Shown: piece by piece, positions 7,384 through 16,400 of the stretch | How the letters are laid out: each line of letters opens with the position of its first letter | Position numbering within the stretch: the stretch's first letter is position 1 | Notes under the pieces: model-generated | Seen by the model: only the letters and a program-made list of their open reading frames with translations | Database searches by the model: none | Told to the model about the DNA's origin: nothing | NCBI GenBank assembly: GCA_963789015.1 | Contig: CAWBIU010000004.1 | Location: 372,001 to 436,000, forward strand | Source: JAOPZW01 sp963789015 | Lineage (GTDB): Bacteria > Actinomycetota > Thermoleophilia > Solirubrobacterales > Solirubrobacteraceae | Reading direction: 5' to 3' | Length of the DNA: 64,000 bases | Translations under genes and position numbers: made by a program

Positions 7384-9657
7384 ATGAAGGTCACGCTCCC
7401 CGACGGCACCCCGCTCGACCTGCCCGACGGCGCCACCGGCGCCGACGCCGCCGCGGCGATCGGCCCCGGCCTCGCGCGCGCCGCGCTCGCCGTGAAGCAG
7501 AACGGCCGGCTGCGCGACCTCGCGCGCCCGCTCGAGCCCGACGCGCCGCTGGAGATCGTCACGGAGCGAAGCGGCCAGGATGCGCTCGACCTGATCCGCC
7601 ACGACACCGCGCACGTGCTCGCCGCCGCGGTCATGGAGCTCTATCCCGGCGTGAAGATCTCGATCGGCCCGCCGATCGAGAACGGCTTCTACTACGACTT
7701 CGAGTTCCCGCCCGGCGTGACCCTGTCGGACGCCGACTTCGAGCGCATCGAGGAGCGGATGCGCGAGCACGTCAAGGCCGGGGAGGAGTTCGTGCGCGAG
7801 GACGTGCCCGTCGAGGAGGCGCTCGCGCGCTTCCGCGCGCAGGAGCAGGACTACAAGGTCGAGCTCATCAACGACCTGATCCGCGACCAGGCCGTCGACA
7901 CCGTCAGCCTCTACACGAACGGGCCGTTCACCGACCTGTGCCGCGGGCCGCACGCCCCGAGCACCGGGCGCATCGGCGCCTTCAAGCTGCAGTCGGTGGC
8001 CGGCGCCTACTGGCGCGGCGACTCGAGCCGCCAGATGCTCACGCGCGTGTACGGGACGGCGTTCTTCAAGCAGAAGGAGCTCGAGGAGCACCTGCGCCTG
8101 CTCGAGGAGGCGCGCGCCCGCGACCACCGCAAGCTCGGCCGCGAGCTCGGGCTGTTCTTCCTCAGCGACGTGTCGCCCGGCTCGCCGTTCTGGCAGCCCG
8201 ACGGGATGGCGATCTGGAACGAGCTCACCGCCCTGTGGCGCCACGAGAACGAGCGCCGCGACTACCGCGAGGTCAAGACGCCGATCCTCTACGACGTCGA
8301 CCTGTGGAAGCGCTCCGGCCACTGGGACGTCTACCGCGAGCACATGTACTTCACGGAGGTCGAGTCGCGCGCCATGGGGCTGAAGCCCATGAACTGCCCG
8401 GCGCACGTCCAGATCTTCAAGCACGACCGCCGCTCCTACCGCGACCTGCCGATCCGCTACTCGGAGGCCGGGCTCGTCCACCGCCACGAGCCGAGTGGCA
8501 CGCTGCACGGGCTGCTGCGCGTCCGCCACATCACCCAGGACGACGCCCACATCTTCTGCACCGAGGAGCAGATCCCCGAGGAGGTCCAGCGCTGCCTGGA
8601 CTTCGGCTTCGCGATCTACGACGTGTTCGGCTTCAAGCCGCGGCTCGAGCTGTCCACGCGTCCCGAGAAGCGCGTCGGCGCCGAGGAGATGTGGGACAAG
8701 GCCGAGGCCGCGCTGGAGAAGGCGCTGGTCGACAAGGGGCTGGAGTACGAGCTCAACCCCGGTGACGGCGCCTTCTACGGACCGAAGATCGACCTGCACA
8801 TGTCCGACACGATCGGGCGCTCGTGGCAGCTCGGGACCGTCCAGCTCGACTACTACATGCCCGAGCGCTTCGAGCTGACCTACACCGGCGCCGACAACGC
8901 CGAGCACCGCCCGGTGATGATCCACCGGGCGCTCATGGGCAGCTTCGAGCGCTTCATCGGGATCCTCATCGAGCACTACGCCGGCGAGTTCCCGCTGTGG
9001 CTCGCGCCCGTCCAGGCGATCGCGCTGCCGATCGCCGACCGCCACAACGACGCCGCGCGGGAGGTCGTGCGGACGCTGCGCGACGCCGGTCTGCGCGCCG
9101 AGGTCGACGACCGCACCGAGTCGGTCGGGCGCAAGATCCGCGACGCCGAGCTGCGCAAGATCCCCTACATGCTCGTCGTCGGAGACCGCGAGGCCGAGGA
9201 GGGCACCGTCTCGGTGCGCCGCCACGGCGAGGGCGACCAGGGCAGCATGCCCGTCGCCGACCTCGTCGAGCAGCTGTTCGGCGATGCGCGCGGAGCGCCG
9301 GTGAGCGCCTGGCGGCGCCGGCTCGAGCCGCTCCCCGCGGTCGAGCTCGACGGCGGGCTGCGCGTGCACGACGCCGCCGGCCACGGGGCGCGCCGCCGCG
9401 GGCTCGGCGGCCTGGCCTCGTTGCCGGAGGATCGCGCGCTGCGCCTGCGGGCCCGAGCGGTGCACACGCTGACGATGCGCTTCGGCCTCGACCTCATCTG
9501 GCTCGACGGCGACGGGCGCGTCGTGCGCGTCGATCGCGACGTCCCGCCACGGCGCCACCGGATGTGCGCGCGGGCGCGCGCCGTGGTCGAGACGCGTTCG
9601 GGCTGCGCAGATCGTTTCCTACGGGCCGGCGTCGGCGGCTATACTCCGAGTCGTTGA
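7384..9657 (+). CDS. thrS: Threonyl-tRNA synthetase fused to DUF192
   Basis: Class II synthetase charging tRNA-Thr. It begins with a TGS domain (KVTLPDGTPLDLPDG), followed by the editing domain with HDTAHVLAAAVMELYPG and RGPH, the catalytic core with zinc ligand region MNCPAHVQIF and RHEPSGTLHGLLRVR, and the anticodon-binding domain (LAPVQAIALPIADRHND). ThrRS normally ends near residue 640, here about GDARGA. The frame continues for another 118 residues that match DUF192 (RRRGLGGLASLPEDRALRLR, RAVHTLTMRFGLDLIWLDGD). A GTGA at 9301-9304 could be the true junction of two overlapping genes if a single base error exists upstream. The literal product has 757 residues. Confidence 0.9.
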   Translation: MKVTLPDGTPLDLPDGATGADAAAAIGPGLARAALAVKQNGRLRDLARPLEPDAPLEIVTERSGQDALDLIRHDTAHVLAAAVMELYPGVKISIGPPIENGFYYDFEFPPGVTLSDADFERIEERMREHVKAGEEFVREDVPVEEALARFRAQEQDYKVELINDLIRDQAVDTVSLYTNGPFTDLCRGPHAPSTGRIGAFKLQSVAGAYWRGDSSRQMLTRVYGTAFFKQKELEEHLRLLEEARARDHRKLGRELGLFFLSDVSPGSPFWQPDGMAIWNELTALWRHENERRDYREVKTPILYDVDLWKRSGHWDVYREHMYFTEVESRAMGLKPMNCPAHVQIFKHDRRSYRDLPIRYSEAGLVHRHEPSGTLHGLLRVRHITQDDAHIFCTEEQIPEEVQRCLDFGFAIYDVFGFKPRLELSTRPEKRVGAEEMWDKAEAALEKALVDKGLEYELNPGDGAFYGPKIDLHMSDTIGRSWQLGTVQLDYYMPERFELTYTGADNAEHRPVMIHRALMGSFERFIGILIEHYAGEFPLWLAPVQAIALPIADRHNDAAREVVRTLRDAGLRAEVDDRTESVGRKIRDAELRKIPYMLVVGDREAEEGTVSVRRHGEGDQGSMPVADLVEQLFGDARGAPVSAWRRRLEPLPAVELDGGLRVHDAAGHGARRRGLGGLASLPEDRALRLRARAVHTLTMRFGLDLIWLDGDGRVVRVDRDVPPRRHRMCARARAVVETRSGCADRFLRAGVGGYTPSR
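9640..9645 (+). promoter_or_regulatory. -10 element of the infC operon
   Basis: TATACT, a near-consensus -10, lies at the very end of the thrS frame. A weak TTTCCT at 9615-9620 (19-nt spacer) may serve as -35. The leader to the infC start is about 60 nt. Confidence 0.5.
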
Positions 9658-9711
9658 TCGATTCGTTCGCCACACAGCCGCGCGCTTCTTGACCCGCGGT
9701 CCCCAAAGCTA

Positions 9712-10467
9712 GTGCCGGTCCCGCGCAGATTCGACCGGCGCCCGCCTGAGCGCGACACCACCCGGATCAACGAGCGCATCCGCGTTCCCGAGGTCCGGGT
9801 CATCGGTGAGGACGGCAAGCAGATCGGTGTCATGCGCACCGACGAGGCCCTGCGGTACGCGCAGGAGCGCGATCTCGACCTGGTCGAGGTCGCCCCCGAC
9901 GCGCGCCCGCCCGTCACCCGCATCCTGGACTACTCGAAGTACAAGTACGAGCAGGCCCAGAAGCAGAAGGCCGCGCGCAAGCACCAGCAGCAGATCACGA
10001 TCCGCGAGATCAAGTTCCGCCCGAAGATCGCGCAGAACGACTACGACACCAAGAAGGGTCATGTCGAGCGCTTCCTCAAGCGGAAGGACAAGGTCAAGAT
10101 CACGATCATGTTCCGCGGGCGCGAGGTCACGCACCCCGAGCGCGGGCAGCAGTTGCTCGAGCGCCTCGCCGAGGAGCTCCAGGACCTCGCGATCGTCGAG
10201 CAGCGCCCCAACCTCGACGGGCGCAACATGACGATGATGCTCGGCCCGTCGAAGGCCGTGCTCGCCGGCACGCTCGACGGCGAAGCCGAAGCCGAAGCCG
10301 CTGCCACCGGTGACGGTGACGCGCCCGCGCCCGAGGCCGCGCCCGACGCCGAGGTCAACGGCAACGGCAACGGCAGCGCGACTGCGGAGAACGGGGCCGA
10401 CACGGCCCCCGAGCCGCAGCCCGAGCCCGCCAAGGCCGACGGCGACGACGCCGCGGCCACGGCCTAG
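9712..10467 (+). CDS. infC: Translation initiation factor IF-3
   Basis: IF-3 binds the 30S subunit, prevents 50S joining and checks the start codon. The N-domain begins INERIRVPEVRVIGEDGKQ and the C-domain contains EIKFRPKIAQNDYDTKKGH and VKITIMFRGREVTHPERG. The GTG at 9712 gives the usual basic pre-sequence PVPRRFDRRPPERDTTR. At 251 residues it is about 70 longer than standard; the excess is an acidic Ala/Glu/Pro/Asn-rich tail after residue 178, apparently unstructured. It heads the classic infC-rpmI-rplT ribosomal cluster, preceded by its own -10 element. Confidence 0.95.
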   Translation: MPVPRRFDRRPPERDTTRINERIRVPEVRVIGEDGKQIGVMRTDEALRYAQERDLDLVEVAPDARPPVTRILDYSKYKYEQAQKQKAARKHQQQITIREIKFRPKIAQNDYDTKKGHVERFLKRKDKVKITIMFRGREVTHPERGQQLLERLAEELQDLAIVEQRPNLDGRNMTMMLGPSKAVLAGTLDGEAEAEAAATGDGDAPAPEAAPDAEVNGNGNGSATAENGADTAPEPQPEPAKADGDDAAATA

Positions 10468-10501
10468 CACCCTCGCGCCGCGGCCGGGCGCGCCGGTCTC
10501 C

Positions 10502-10507
10502 TATACT
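10502..10507 (+). promoter_or_regulatory. Internal -10 element before rpmI
   Basis: TATACT ends 12 nt before the rpmI ATG, in the 52-nt gap after infC. It is the same hexamer as before infC and suggests extra transcription of the two ribosomal protein genes. Confidence 0.45.
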
Positions 10508-10519
10508 GCGCCGTTCGTC

Positions 10520-10723
10520 ATGCCGAAGATGAAGACCCATTCGGGCGCGAAGAAGCGCTTCAAGGTGACCGCCAAGGGCAAGGTCAAGGGCCGCCACGCC
10601 TACACGAGCCACATCCTCGAGAAGAAGTCGCCCAAGCGGAAGCGCCGCCTGGGCCAGGCGCCGGTCCTCCATGACAGCGACGCCAAGCGCGTGAAGAAGC
10701 TGCTGGGAGCTGGCTCCAAGTGA
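10520..10723 (+). CDS. rpmI: 50S ribosomal protein L35
   Basis: A 67-residue, very basic protein with the standard bL35 pattern: start MPKMKTHSGAKKRFKVTAKG, central HILEKKSPKRKRRLGQ and C-terminal KRVKKLLG. It is part of the large ribosomal subunit. Its stop overlaps the start of rplT by 4 nt (GTGA), so the two are translationally coupled. Confidence 0.97.
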   Translation: MPKMKTHSGAKKRFKVTAKGKVKGRHAYTSHILEKKSPKRKRRLGQAPVLHDSDAKRVKKLLGAGSK

Positions 10724-11085
10724 CCCGCGTCAAGCGTTCCGTCAACGCCCGCAAGAAGCGCCGCGCAACGCTCGAGCGCGCCAAGGGCTTCCGCGGCGAG
10801 GCGCACTCCAACTACAAGCGGGCGAAGGAAGCGGTCATGAAGGCCGACTCCTACGCGTACCGCGACCGCCGCAATCGCAAGCGCGACTTCCGCCGCCTGT
10901 GGATCGTGCGCATCAACGCCGCCGCGCGCCAGAACGGCATGAGCTACGGCGTCTTCATCCACGGCCTGAAGCTGGCCGGCATCGAGCTGGACCGCAAGGT
11001 CCTGGCCGACATCGCCGTCCGCGATCCCGAGACCTTCCGCCGATTCGCCGATGCCGCCCGCGAGGCGTCGGCCGCTGCCAGCTAG
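10720..11085 (+). CDS. rplT: 50S ribosomal protein L20
   Basis: A 121-residue bL20, needed early in 50S assembly and binding 23S rRNA. The N-terminus MTRVKRSVNARKKRRATLER is the long basic helix; YRDRRNRKRDFRRLWIVRIN and GMSYGVFIHGLKLAGIEL are family hallmarks. GTG start overlapping the rpmI stop. It is the last gene of the unit, followed by a strong terminator. Confidence 0.97.
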   Translation: MTRVKRSVNARKKRRATLERAKGFRGEAHSNYKRAKEAVMKADSYAYRDRRNRKRDFRRLWIVRINAAARQNGMSYGVFIHGLKLAGIELDRKVLADIAVRDPETFRRFADAAREASAAAS

Positions 11086-11107
11086 CACAGGCCGACAAGC
11101 AGACCTC

Positions 11108-11150
11108 ACGGGCGCCGCTTCCTCCGGAATCGGCGCCCGTTTTCGTTTTC
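11108..11150 (+). terminator. Rho-independent terminator of infC-rpmI-rplT
   Basis: Perfect 10-bp stem ACGGGCGCCG (11108-11117) and CGGCGCCCGT (11131-11140), a 13-nt loop, then TTTCGTTTTC. It is the only hairpin in the window with a clear T-tract. Confidence 0.92.
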
Positions 11151-11166
11151 CGACCCGTTCGCACCG

Positions 11167-11880
11167 ATGATCACCTCGCCCCACAACGACAAGCTCAAAG
11201 AGGTCCGCCGGCTCCAGCGTCGCCGCGAGGCGCGCTTCGTCGCCGAGGGAGAGGACCTCGTGGCCGCGGCCGAGCAGGCCGGCTGGCCCGCCGTGTTCCG
11301 CCTGCGCGCCGGCGTCGACGTCGAGCCCGGGCTGCTGGACGCGGTCTCCTCGCTGGGCTCGGGAACGCGCGAGCTGGGGGTCTACGAGCGCCGCTGGGCC
11401 GCGCCCGCCGGGCCGCTGTGCATCGCCCTGTGGGGCGTGCAGGACCCGGGCAACGTCGGCACCGTCGTGCGCTCCGCGCTCGCCTTCGGCGCCGCCTCGG
11501 TCGTCGTCGGCCCCGACTGCGCCGACCCGTTCGGGCCGCGCGCGGTGCGCGCCTCGATGGGCGCGATCTTCGAGGTGCCCGTCGCGCGCGTGGACGCGAT
11601 CGACGAGCTCCCCGGTGAGCGCATCGCGCTCGCCGCCCGCGCCGGCGAGGCGCTGCGCGGCCCGGTGGGCGGCGACGCGACGCTCGTCGTCGGCGCCGAG
11701 CGCGCCGGCCTGCCCGACGACGTCCTGGCCGCGTGCGACCGCGTCGCGCACATCCCGATCGCCGGCGAGTCGCTGAACGCGGCCATGGCCGCCACCGTCG
11801 CCCTCTACGAGGCCCGGCGCGACGCCGGACCCGCCGCGGATGAGATCCTCGCCGCGACCGTTAGGGTGCCGCGCGCATGA
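11167..11880 (+). CDS. TrmH/SpoU family RNA 2'-O-methyltransferase
   Basis: A 237-residue SPOUT-class RNA methyltransferase using S-adenosylmethionine. The N-terminal substrate-binding part starts ITSPHNDKLKEVRRLQRRRE, with RFVAEGEDLV. The knotted catalytic domain shows motif 1 QDPGNVGTVVRSALAFGA, motif 2 LVVGAERAGL and motif 3 HIPIAGESLNAAMAAT, the residues lining the SAM pocket. The target is probably 23S rRNA, as for its usual position before pheS, but the modified base cannot be told. It starts 82 nt after rplT, beyond the terminator, and overlaps pheS by 4 nt. Confidence 0.88.
   Translation: MITSPHNDKLKEVRRLQRRREARFVAEGEDLVAAAEQAGWPAVFRLRAGVDVEPGLLDAVSSLGSGTRELGVYERRWAAPAGPLCIALWGVQDPGNVGTVVRSALAFGAASVVVGPDCADPFGPRAVRASMGAIFEVPVARVDAIDELPGERIALAARAGEALRGPVGGDATLVVGAERAGLPDDVLAACDRVAHIPIAGESLNAAMAATVALYEARRDAGPAADEILAATVRVPRA
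11862..11867 (+). promoter_or_regulatory. Possible -10 element before pheS
   Basis: TAGGGT within the end of the methyltransferase gene, 9 nt before the pheS ATG. Same spacing as the other leaderless-type promoters here. Confidence 0.3.
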
Positions 11881-12935
11881 GCGTGCTCGACCGCATCGGA
11901 TCGCTGCGCGCCGAGGCCGAGGCCGCGGTCGCCCAGGCCACCTCGAGCGCCGTACTCGAGGAGCTGCGCGTGCGCTACCTCGGCCGCAAGGCCGAGCTGC
12001 CCAACCTGCTGCGCGGCGTCGCCCAGCTGCCGGCCGAGGAGCGCGGCACGGTCGGGCGCGCCGCCAACCAGGCGCGCCAGGCGCTCGAGGCGCTGATCGG
12101 CGAGCGCGCCTCCGAGCTCGAGGCGGGCGAGCTCGACACGCGACTGGCCGCCGACCGCATCGACGTCACGCTGCCCGGCGAGCCGCCCCAGCCCGTCGGG
12201 CGGCTGCACCTCATCACGCAGACCTGGCGCGAGTGCGAGGACATCTTCGTCGGGCTCGGGTTCACCGTCGTCGAGGGCCCCGAGGTCGACCTCGTCCACT
12301 ACAACTTCGACGCGCTCAACCACGACATCACGCACCCGGCGCGCGACCACACGGACACGTTCTACGTCGCCGACGACGTCGTCCTGCGCACGCACACCTC
12401 GCCGATGCAGGTGCGGGCCATGGAGCAGCATCCGCCGCCGCTGTACGTGGTCATCCCGGGCCGCACCTACCGCCGCGACAGCGACGCCACCCACACGCCG
12501 CAGTTCCACCAGGTCGAGGGGCTGGCCGTCGACGAGGACATCACGCTCGCCGACCTCAAGGGCACGCTGCTGAGCTTCGCGCGCTCGATGTTCGGCGACG
12601 AGCGCGACGTGCGCCTGCGCCCGCACTTCTTCCCCTTCACCGAGCCGAGCGTCGAGGTCGACGTCTCCTGCTTCAACTGCGACGGGCACGGTTACGTCAG
12701 CGACGGCTCGCGCTGTCGGCTCTGCCGCGGCGAGGGCTGGATGGAGATCCTCGGCGCCGGCGAGGTCGACCCCAACGTCTTCTCCTACGTCGACGACGAG
12801 CGCTACGACCCCGAGAAGGTCCAGGGCTTCGCGTGGGGGATGGGCATCGAGCGCATCGCCCAGCTCAAGCACGGGCTGACGGACATGCGCGCGCTGTACG
12901 AGAACGACCTTCGCTTCCTGGAGCAGTTCGGCTGA
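11877..12935 (+). CDS. pheS: Phenylalanyl-tRNA synthetase alpha subunit
   Basis: Catalytic subunit of the heterotetrameric class II PheRS, 352 residues. The N-terminal coiled coil (residues 1-90) binds tRNA. Motif 2 is YRRDSDATHTPQFHQVEGLA and motif 3 is GFAWGMGIERIAQLKHGL. The segment CFNCDGHGYVSDGSRCRLCR is a CxxC...CxxC insertion; many bacterial PheS proteins have a shorter version, and zinc binding is possible. ATGA overlap with the upstream methyltransferase and one-base overlap with pheT indicate one operon. Confidence 0.97.
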   Translation: MSVLDRIGSLRAEAEAAVAQATSSAVLEELRVRYLGRKAELPNLLRGVAQLPAEERGTVGRAANQARQALEALIGERASELEAGELDTRLAADRIDVTLPGEPPQPVGRLHLITQTWRECEDIFVGLGFTVVEGPEVDLVHYNFDALNHDITHPARDHTDTFYVADDVVLRTHTSPMQVRAMEQHPPPLYVVIPGRTYRRDSDATHTPQFHQVEGLAVDEDITLADLKGTLLSFARSMFGDERDVRLRPHFFPFTEPSVEVDVSCFNCDGHGYVSDGSRCRLCRGEGWMEILGAGEVDPNVFSYVDDERYDPEKVQGFAWGMGIERIAQLKHGLTDMRALYENDLRFLEQFG

Positions 12936-15418
12936 TGCTCGTCCCGCTCGAGTGGCTCTACGAGTACGCGAACCCCGGGCTCGACACCGCCGAGGTCGAG
13001 CGGCGGCTGACCATGACCGGCACGAAGGTCGAGGCGGTCCGCCACCACGGCGTGGACGCGGTCGAGAACTTCGTGATCGGCAAGGTCCAGACGGCCGAGC
13101 GCCACCCCGACGCCGACCGGCTGTCCGTCTGCACGGTCGACGTCGGGAACGGCCATGTCGCCCAGATCGTGTGCGGCGCGCCGAACGTCGCCGCCGGTCA
13201 GACCGTCGCCGTCGCGCGGCCCGGCGCGGTCATGCCCGACGGCACGAAGCTCGGCGCGGCGAAGCTGCGCGGCGTGCGCTCGGAGGGGATGATCCTCGCC
13301 GAGGACGAGCTCGCGATCGGCCCCGAGCACGCCGGGATCATGATCCTCGACGAGCTCGTCCCCGGCGCCGCGGAGCTGCCCGCCGGCGCCCCGCTGGCCG
13401 ACACGCTGCCGATCGCCGGCGACGTCCTCGAGCTCGAGATCACGCCGAACCGGCCGGACTGCCTCGGCATCTTCGGCGTCGCGCGCGAGCTGCATGCCGC
13501 CACCGGCGCGCCGCTCGCGGCCCCGCCGTGGGCCGAGGACCCGGGCACGCCCGGCGCCATCCCCGGCGCCGAGGTCATCGTCGAGGCGCCCGACCTCAAC
13601 CCGCGCTTCACGCTGCGCGCCTACGAGAACGTGACGATCGGCCCGTCGCCGCCGTGGCTCAAGGCCCGCCTGAGCGCCGCCGGCATGCGGCCGATCAACA
13701 ACGTCGTCGACATCACGAACTACGTGATGGTGCTCGTCGGCCAGCCCGTCCACGCGTTCGACTGGGACCGCGTCGCCGGCGGACGACTGACCGTGCGCCG
13801 CGCGCGCGACGGCGAGCAGGTCGAGACGCTCGACGGCCACGTGCGGACGCTCGACTCCGAGATGCTCGTCATCGACGACGCCGACGGGCCGACGTCGATC
13901 GCCGGCGTCATGGGCGGCGCGCGCTCCGAGGTCTCCGAGGGCACGACGCGCGTGCTCATGGAGGTCGCCACCTGGAACGGCCCGAACATCCACCGCACCT
14001 CGCAGGTCCTCGGCCTACGCAGCGAGGCCAGCGGCCGCTACGAGAAGGGCCTCCAGCCCGAGCAGGCGATGCAGGCGCAGGCCGTGCTCTCGCAGCTCAT
14101 GGTCGAGCTGACCGGCGCCCGTCTGGTCGACGGCACGATCGACGTCGGCGGCGACGGCCCGCCGCCCGCGACGATCCGCCTGCGCACGCAGCGCGTCGCG
14201 GACATCCTCGGCATGCCGATCGCCCGCGAGCGCCAGGCCGAGATCCTCGCCGCCCTCGAGTTCGGCACGGCCGACGCCGACGACGGCCTCGACGTGACCG
14301 TGCCGCCCTTCCGCCGCAACGACGTCACGCGCGAGGCCGACCTGATCGAGGAGGTCGCGCGCATCGACGGCCTCGACAAGCTCCCCGCCACGCTGCCCAA
14401 GCGCCGCAACGCCGCCGGGCGGATGAGCACCGAGCAGCGCCTGCGCCGCCGCGCCGTCGACGCGCTGGTCGGTCGCGGCCTGAACGAGATCGTCGGCTGG
14501 AGCTTCACCGATCCCGGCCTCGCCGACCGTCTGCGCCTCGAGCCCGGCGACCCCCGGCGCGACGTCGTCGTCCTCGAGAACCCGATGTCCGAGGCGCAGT
14601 CCGTGCTGCGCACCACGCTGATCGGCTCGCTGCTCGACGCCGCGCGCCACAACGTCGCGCGCGGCGCCACCGACCTCGGCCTGTTCGAGCAGGGCGCCGT
14701 CTACCGCACCCGCGCCGGCGCCTCCAACGGCGCCTCGGCGGACGGCGACCCGCGCCGCGGCGGGCGCGACCACGTCCTGCCCGAGGAGCACCGTGCGCTC
14801 GGCGGGCTCATCACCGGGCGGCTGCATCCCCCGACGTGGGGCACGAACGACCCGCCGCGCGCCGGCTTCTTCCCGGCCAAGGCCCTGTTCGGCGCGGTCT
14901 GCGAGGCGCTGCGCGTGCCGTGGACGGTCGAGCCCGCGACCGAGCCGTTCCTGCATCCCGGGCGCACCGCCCGCGTGCTCGCCGGCGCGGGGGGCGACCC
15001 GGTCGGCTGGATCGGCGAGCTGCACCCACTCGTCGCGCGCGCGTGGGACCTCGAGTCGGCCGCGGCCTTCGAGGTCGACCTCGACCGCCTCGTCACCCAC
15101 GCCGACCCGACGCCGACCTATCGCGATCTGACGAGCTTCCCGGCGCTGCGCCAGGACCTCGCCGTGGCCGTCGCCGACGACGTCCCCGCCGCCGCCGTGC
15201 TCGAGGTCGTGCGCCGCGTGGGCGGCGACCTGCTCGCGGGCGCGCGCGTCTTCGACGTCTACCGCGGCGAGCAGGTGGGGGAGGGGCGCACGTCGCTCGC
15301 CCTGACGCTCGAGTTCCGCGCCGACGACCGCACCCTGACCGACGAGGACGTCGCGCCGCTGCGCGAGCGGATGGTCGCCGCGCTGCGCGACGACCTCGGG
15401 GGCGATCTGCGTGCCTAG
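12935..15418 (+). CDS. pheT: Phenylalanyl-tRNA synthetase beta subunit
   Basis: An 827-residue structural and editing subunit of PheRS. Domains in order: OB-fold tRNA-binding domain (residues about 43-155; VENFVIGKVQTAERHPDADR), B3/B4 editing region (ASGRYEKGLQPEQAMQAQAV at its end), B5 domain with RRNDVTREADLIEEVARIDG, catalytic-like core, and C-terminal ferredoxin-fold anticodon-binding domain (PTYRDLTSFPALRQDLAVAV). A Gly/Ala/Ser-rich insert lies near residue 595 (RAGASNGASADGDPRRGG). Its 3' end overlaps argC by 8 nt, joining tRNA charging to the arginine cluster. Confidence 0.96.
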   Translation: MLVPLEWLYEYANPGLDTAEVERRLTMTGTKVEAVRHHGVDAVENFVIGKVQTAERHPDADRLSVCTVDVGNGHVAQIVCGAPNVAAGQTVAVARPGAVMPDGTKLGAAKLRGVRSEGMILAEDELAIGPEHAGIMILDELVPGAAELPAGAPLADTLPIAGDVLELEITPNRPDCLGIFGVARELHAATGAPLAAPPWAEDPGTPGAIPGAEVIVEAPDLNPRFTLRAYENVTIGPSPPWLKARLSAAGMRPINNVVDITNYVMVLVGQPVHAFDWDRVAGGRLTVRRARDGEQVETLDGHVRTLDSEMLVIDDADGPTSIAGVMGGARSEVSEGTTRVLMEVATWNGPNIHRTSQVLGLRSEASGRYEKGLQPEQAMQAQAVLSQLMVELTGARLVDGTIDVGGDGPPPATIRLRTQRVADILGMPIARERQAEILAALEFGTADADDGLDVTVPPFRRNDVTREADLIEEVARIDGLDKLPATLPKRRNAAGRMSTEQRLRRRAVDALVGRGLNEIVGWSFTDPGLADRLRLEPGDPRRDVVVLENPMSEAQSVLRTTLIGSLLDAARHNVARGATDLGLFEQGAVYRTRAGASNGASADGDPRRGGRDHVLPEEHRALGGLITGRLHPPTWGTNDPPRAGFFPAKALFGAVCEALRVPWTVEPATEPFLHPGRTARVLAGAGGDPVGWIGELHPLVARAWDLESAAAFEVDLDRLVTHADPTPTYRDLTSFPALRQDLAVAVADDVPAAAVLEVVRRVGGDLLAGARVFDVYRGEQVGEGRTSLALTLEFRADDRTLTDEDVAPLRERMVAALRDDLGGDLRA

Positions 15419-16400
15419 CGCGATCGTCGCCGGCGCCTCCGGCTACACCGGCGCGCTCGCCGCGCGGCTGCTGTGGCGCCACCCCGACTTCGAGCTGCGC
15501 GCGGTGACGAGCCGCAGCGACGCGGGCCGCCGCCTGGACGACCTCTACCCGCACCACCGCGTCCCGCTCGAGCTCGAGCCGCTGGACCTCGACCGCCACG
15601 GCGACGTCGACGCGGCGATCGTCGCCTATCCGCACGGCGCCGCCGCGCCGGTCGTGGCGGCGCTGCGCGAGCGCGGCGTCAAGGTCGTCGACCTGAGCGC
15701 CGACTTCCGCCTGCGCGACGTGGCCGAGTACGAGCGCTGGTACGTCGAGCACCCGCACCCCGAGCTGATCGAGGGCGCCGTCTACGGGCTGCCCGAGCGC
15801 TACCGCGACGCCGTGCGCGACGCGGACCTGGTCGCCAACCCCGGCTGCTACCCGACGGCCACGGTGCTCGCCCTCGCGCCGCTCGCCCCGCACATCGCCG
15901 ACGTCGTCGTCGACGCCAAGAGCGGCGTCTCGGGCGCCGGGCGCACGCTGCGCGACTCGACGCACTTCGTCGCCGCCGACGAGAACGTCACCCCCTACGG
16001 CGTCGGCAGCCACCGCCACATGCCGGAGATCGACCAGGAGCTGCGCGCCGCCGGCGCGGCGCACGTGACGGTCACGTTCACGCCGCACCTGCTGCCGCTC
16101 GACCAGGGCGAGCTCGTCTCCTGCTACGTCACGCTGGCCACGCCGCTGGGCCGCCACGTCCGCGAGCTGTTCGAGGAGGCCTACGCCGGCGAGCCGTTCG
16201 TCGAGATCGTCGACCGCCCGCCCGGCGTGCGCGACGTGCGCGACACGAACATCTGCCGGATCGCGCCGCGGCTGGACGAGCGCACCGGCAAGGTCTTCGT
16301 CTTCGCGGCGATCGACAACCTGTGGAAGGGCTCGTCGTCGCAGGCCGTGCAGAACCTCAACCTCATGTTCAGCCTGAGCGAGACGGCGGGGATCGGGTGA
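15411..16400 (+). CDS. argC: N-acetyl-gamma-glutamyl-phosphate reductase
   Basis: NADPH-dependent third enzyme of arginine synthesis, reducing N-acetylglutamyl phosphate to the semialdehyde. 329 residues. The nucleotide-binding loop is AGASGYTGALAARLL, the catalytic cysteine is in NPGCYPTATVLAL and the catalytic His in FTPHLLPLDQGELV. GTG start, 8-nt overlap with pheT. Type 1 ArgC by length. First of the argCJBD cluster with 4-nt overlaps. Confidence 0.96.
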   Translation: MPSAIVAGASGYTGALAARLLWRHPDFELRAVTSRSDAGRRLDDLYPHHRVPLELEPLDLDRHGDVDAAIVAYPHGAAAPVVAALRERGVKVVDLSADFRLRDVAEYERWYVEHPHPELIEGAVYGLPERYRDAVRDADLVANPGCYPTATVLALAPLAPHIADVVVDAKSGVSGAGRTLRDSTHFVAADENVTPYGVGSHRHMPEIDQELRAAGAAHVTVTFTPHLLPLDQGELVSCYVTLATPLGRHVRELFEEAYAGEPFVEIVDRPPGVRDVRDTNICRIAPRLDERTGKVFVFAAIDNLWKGSSSQAVQNLNLMFSLSETAGIG

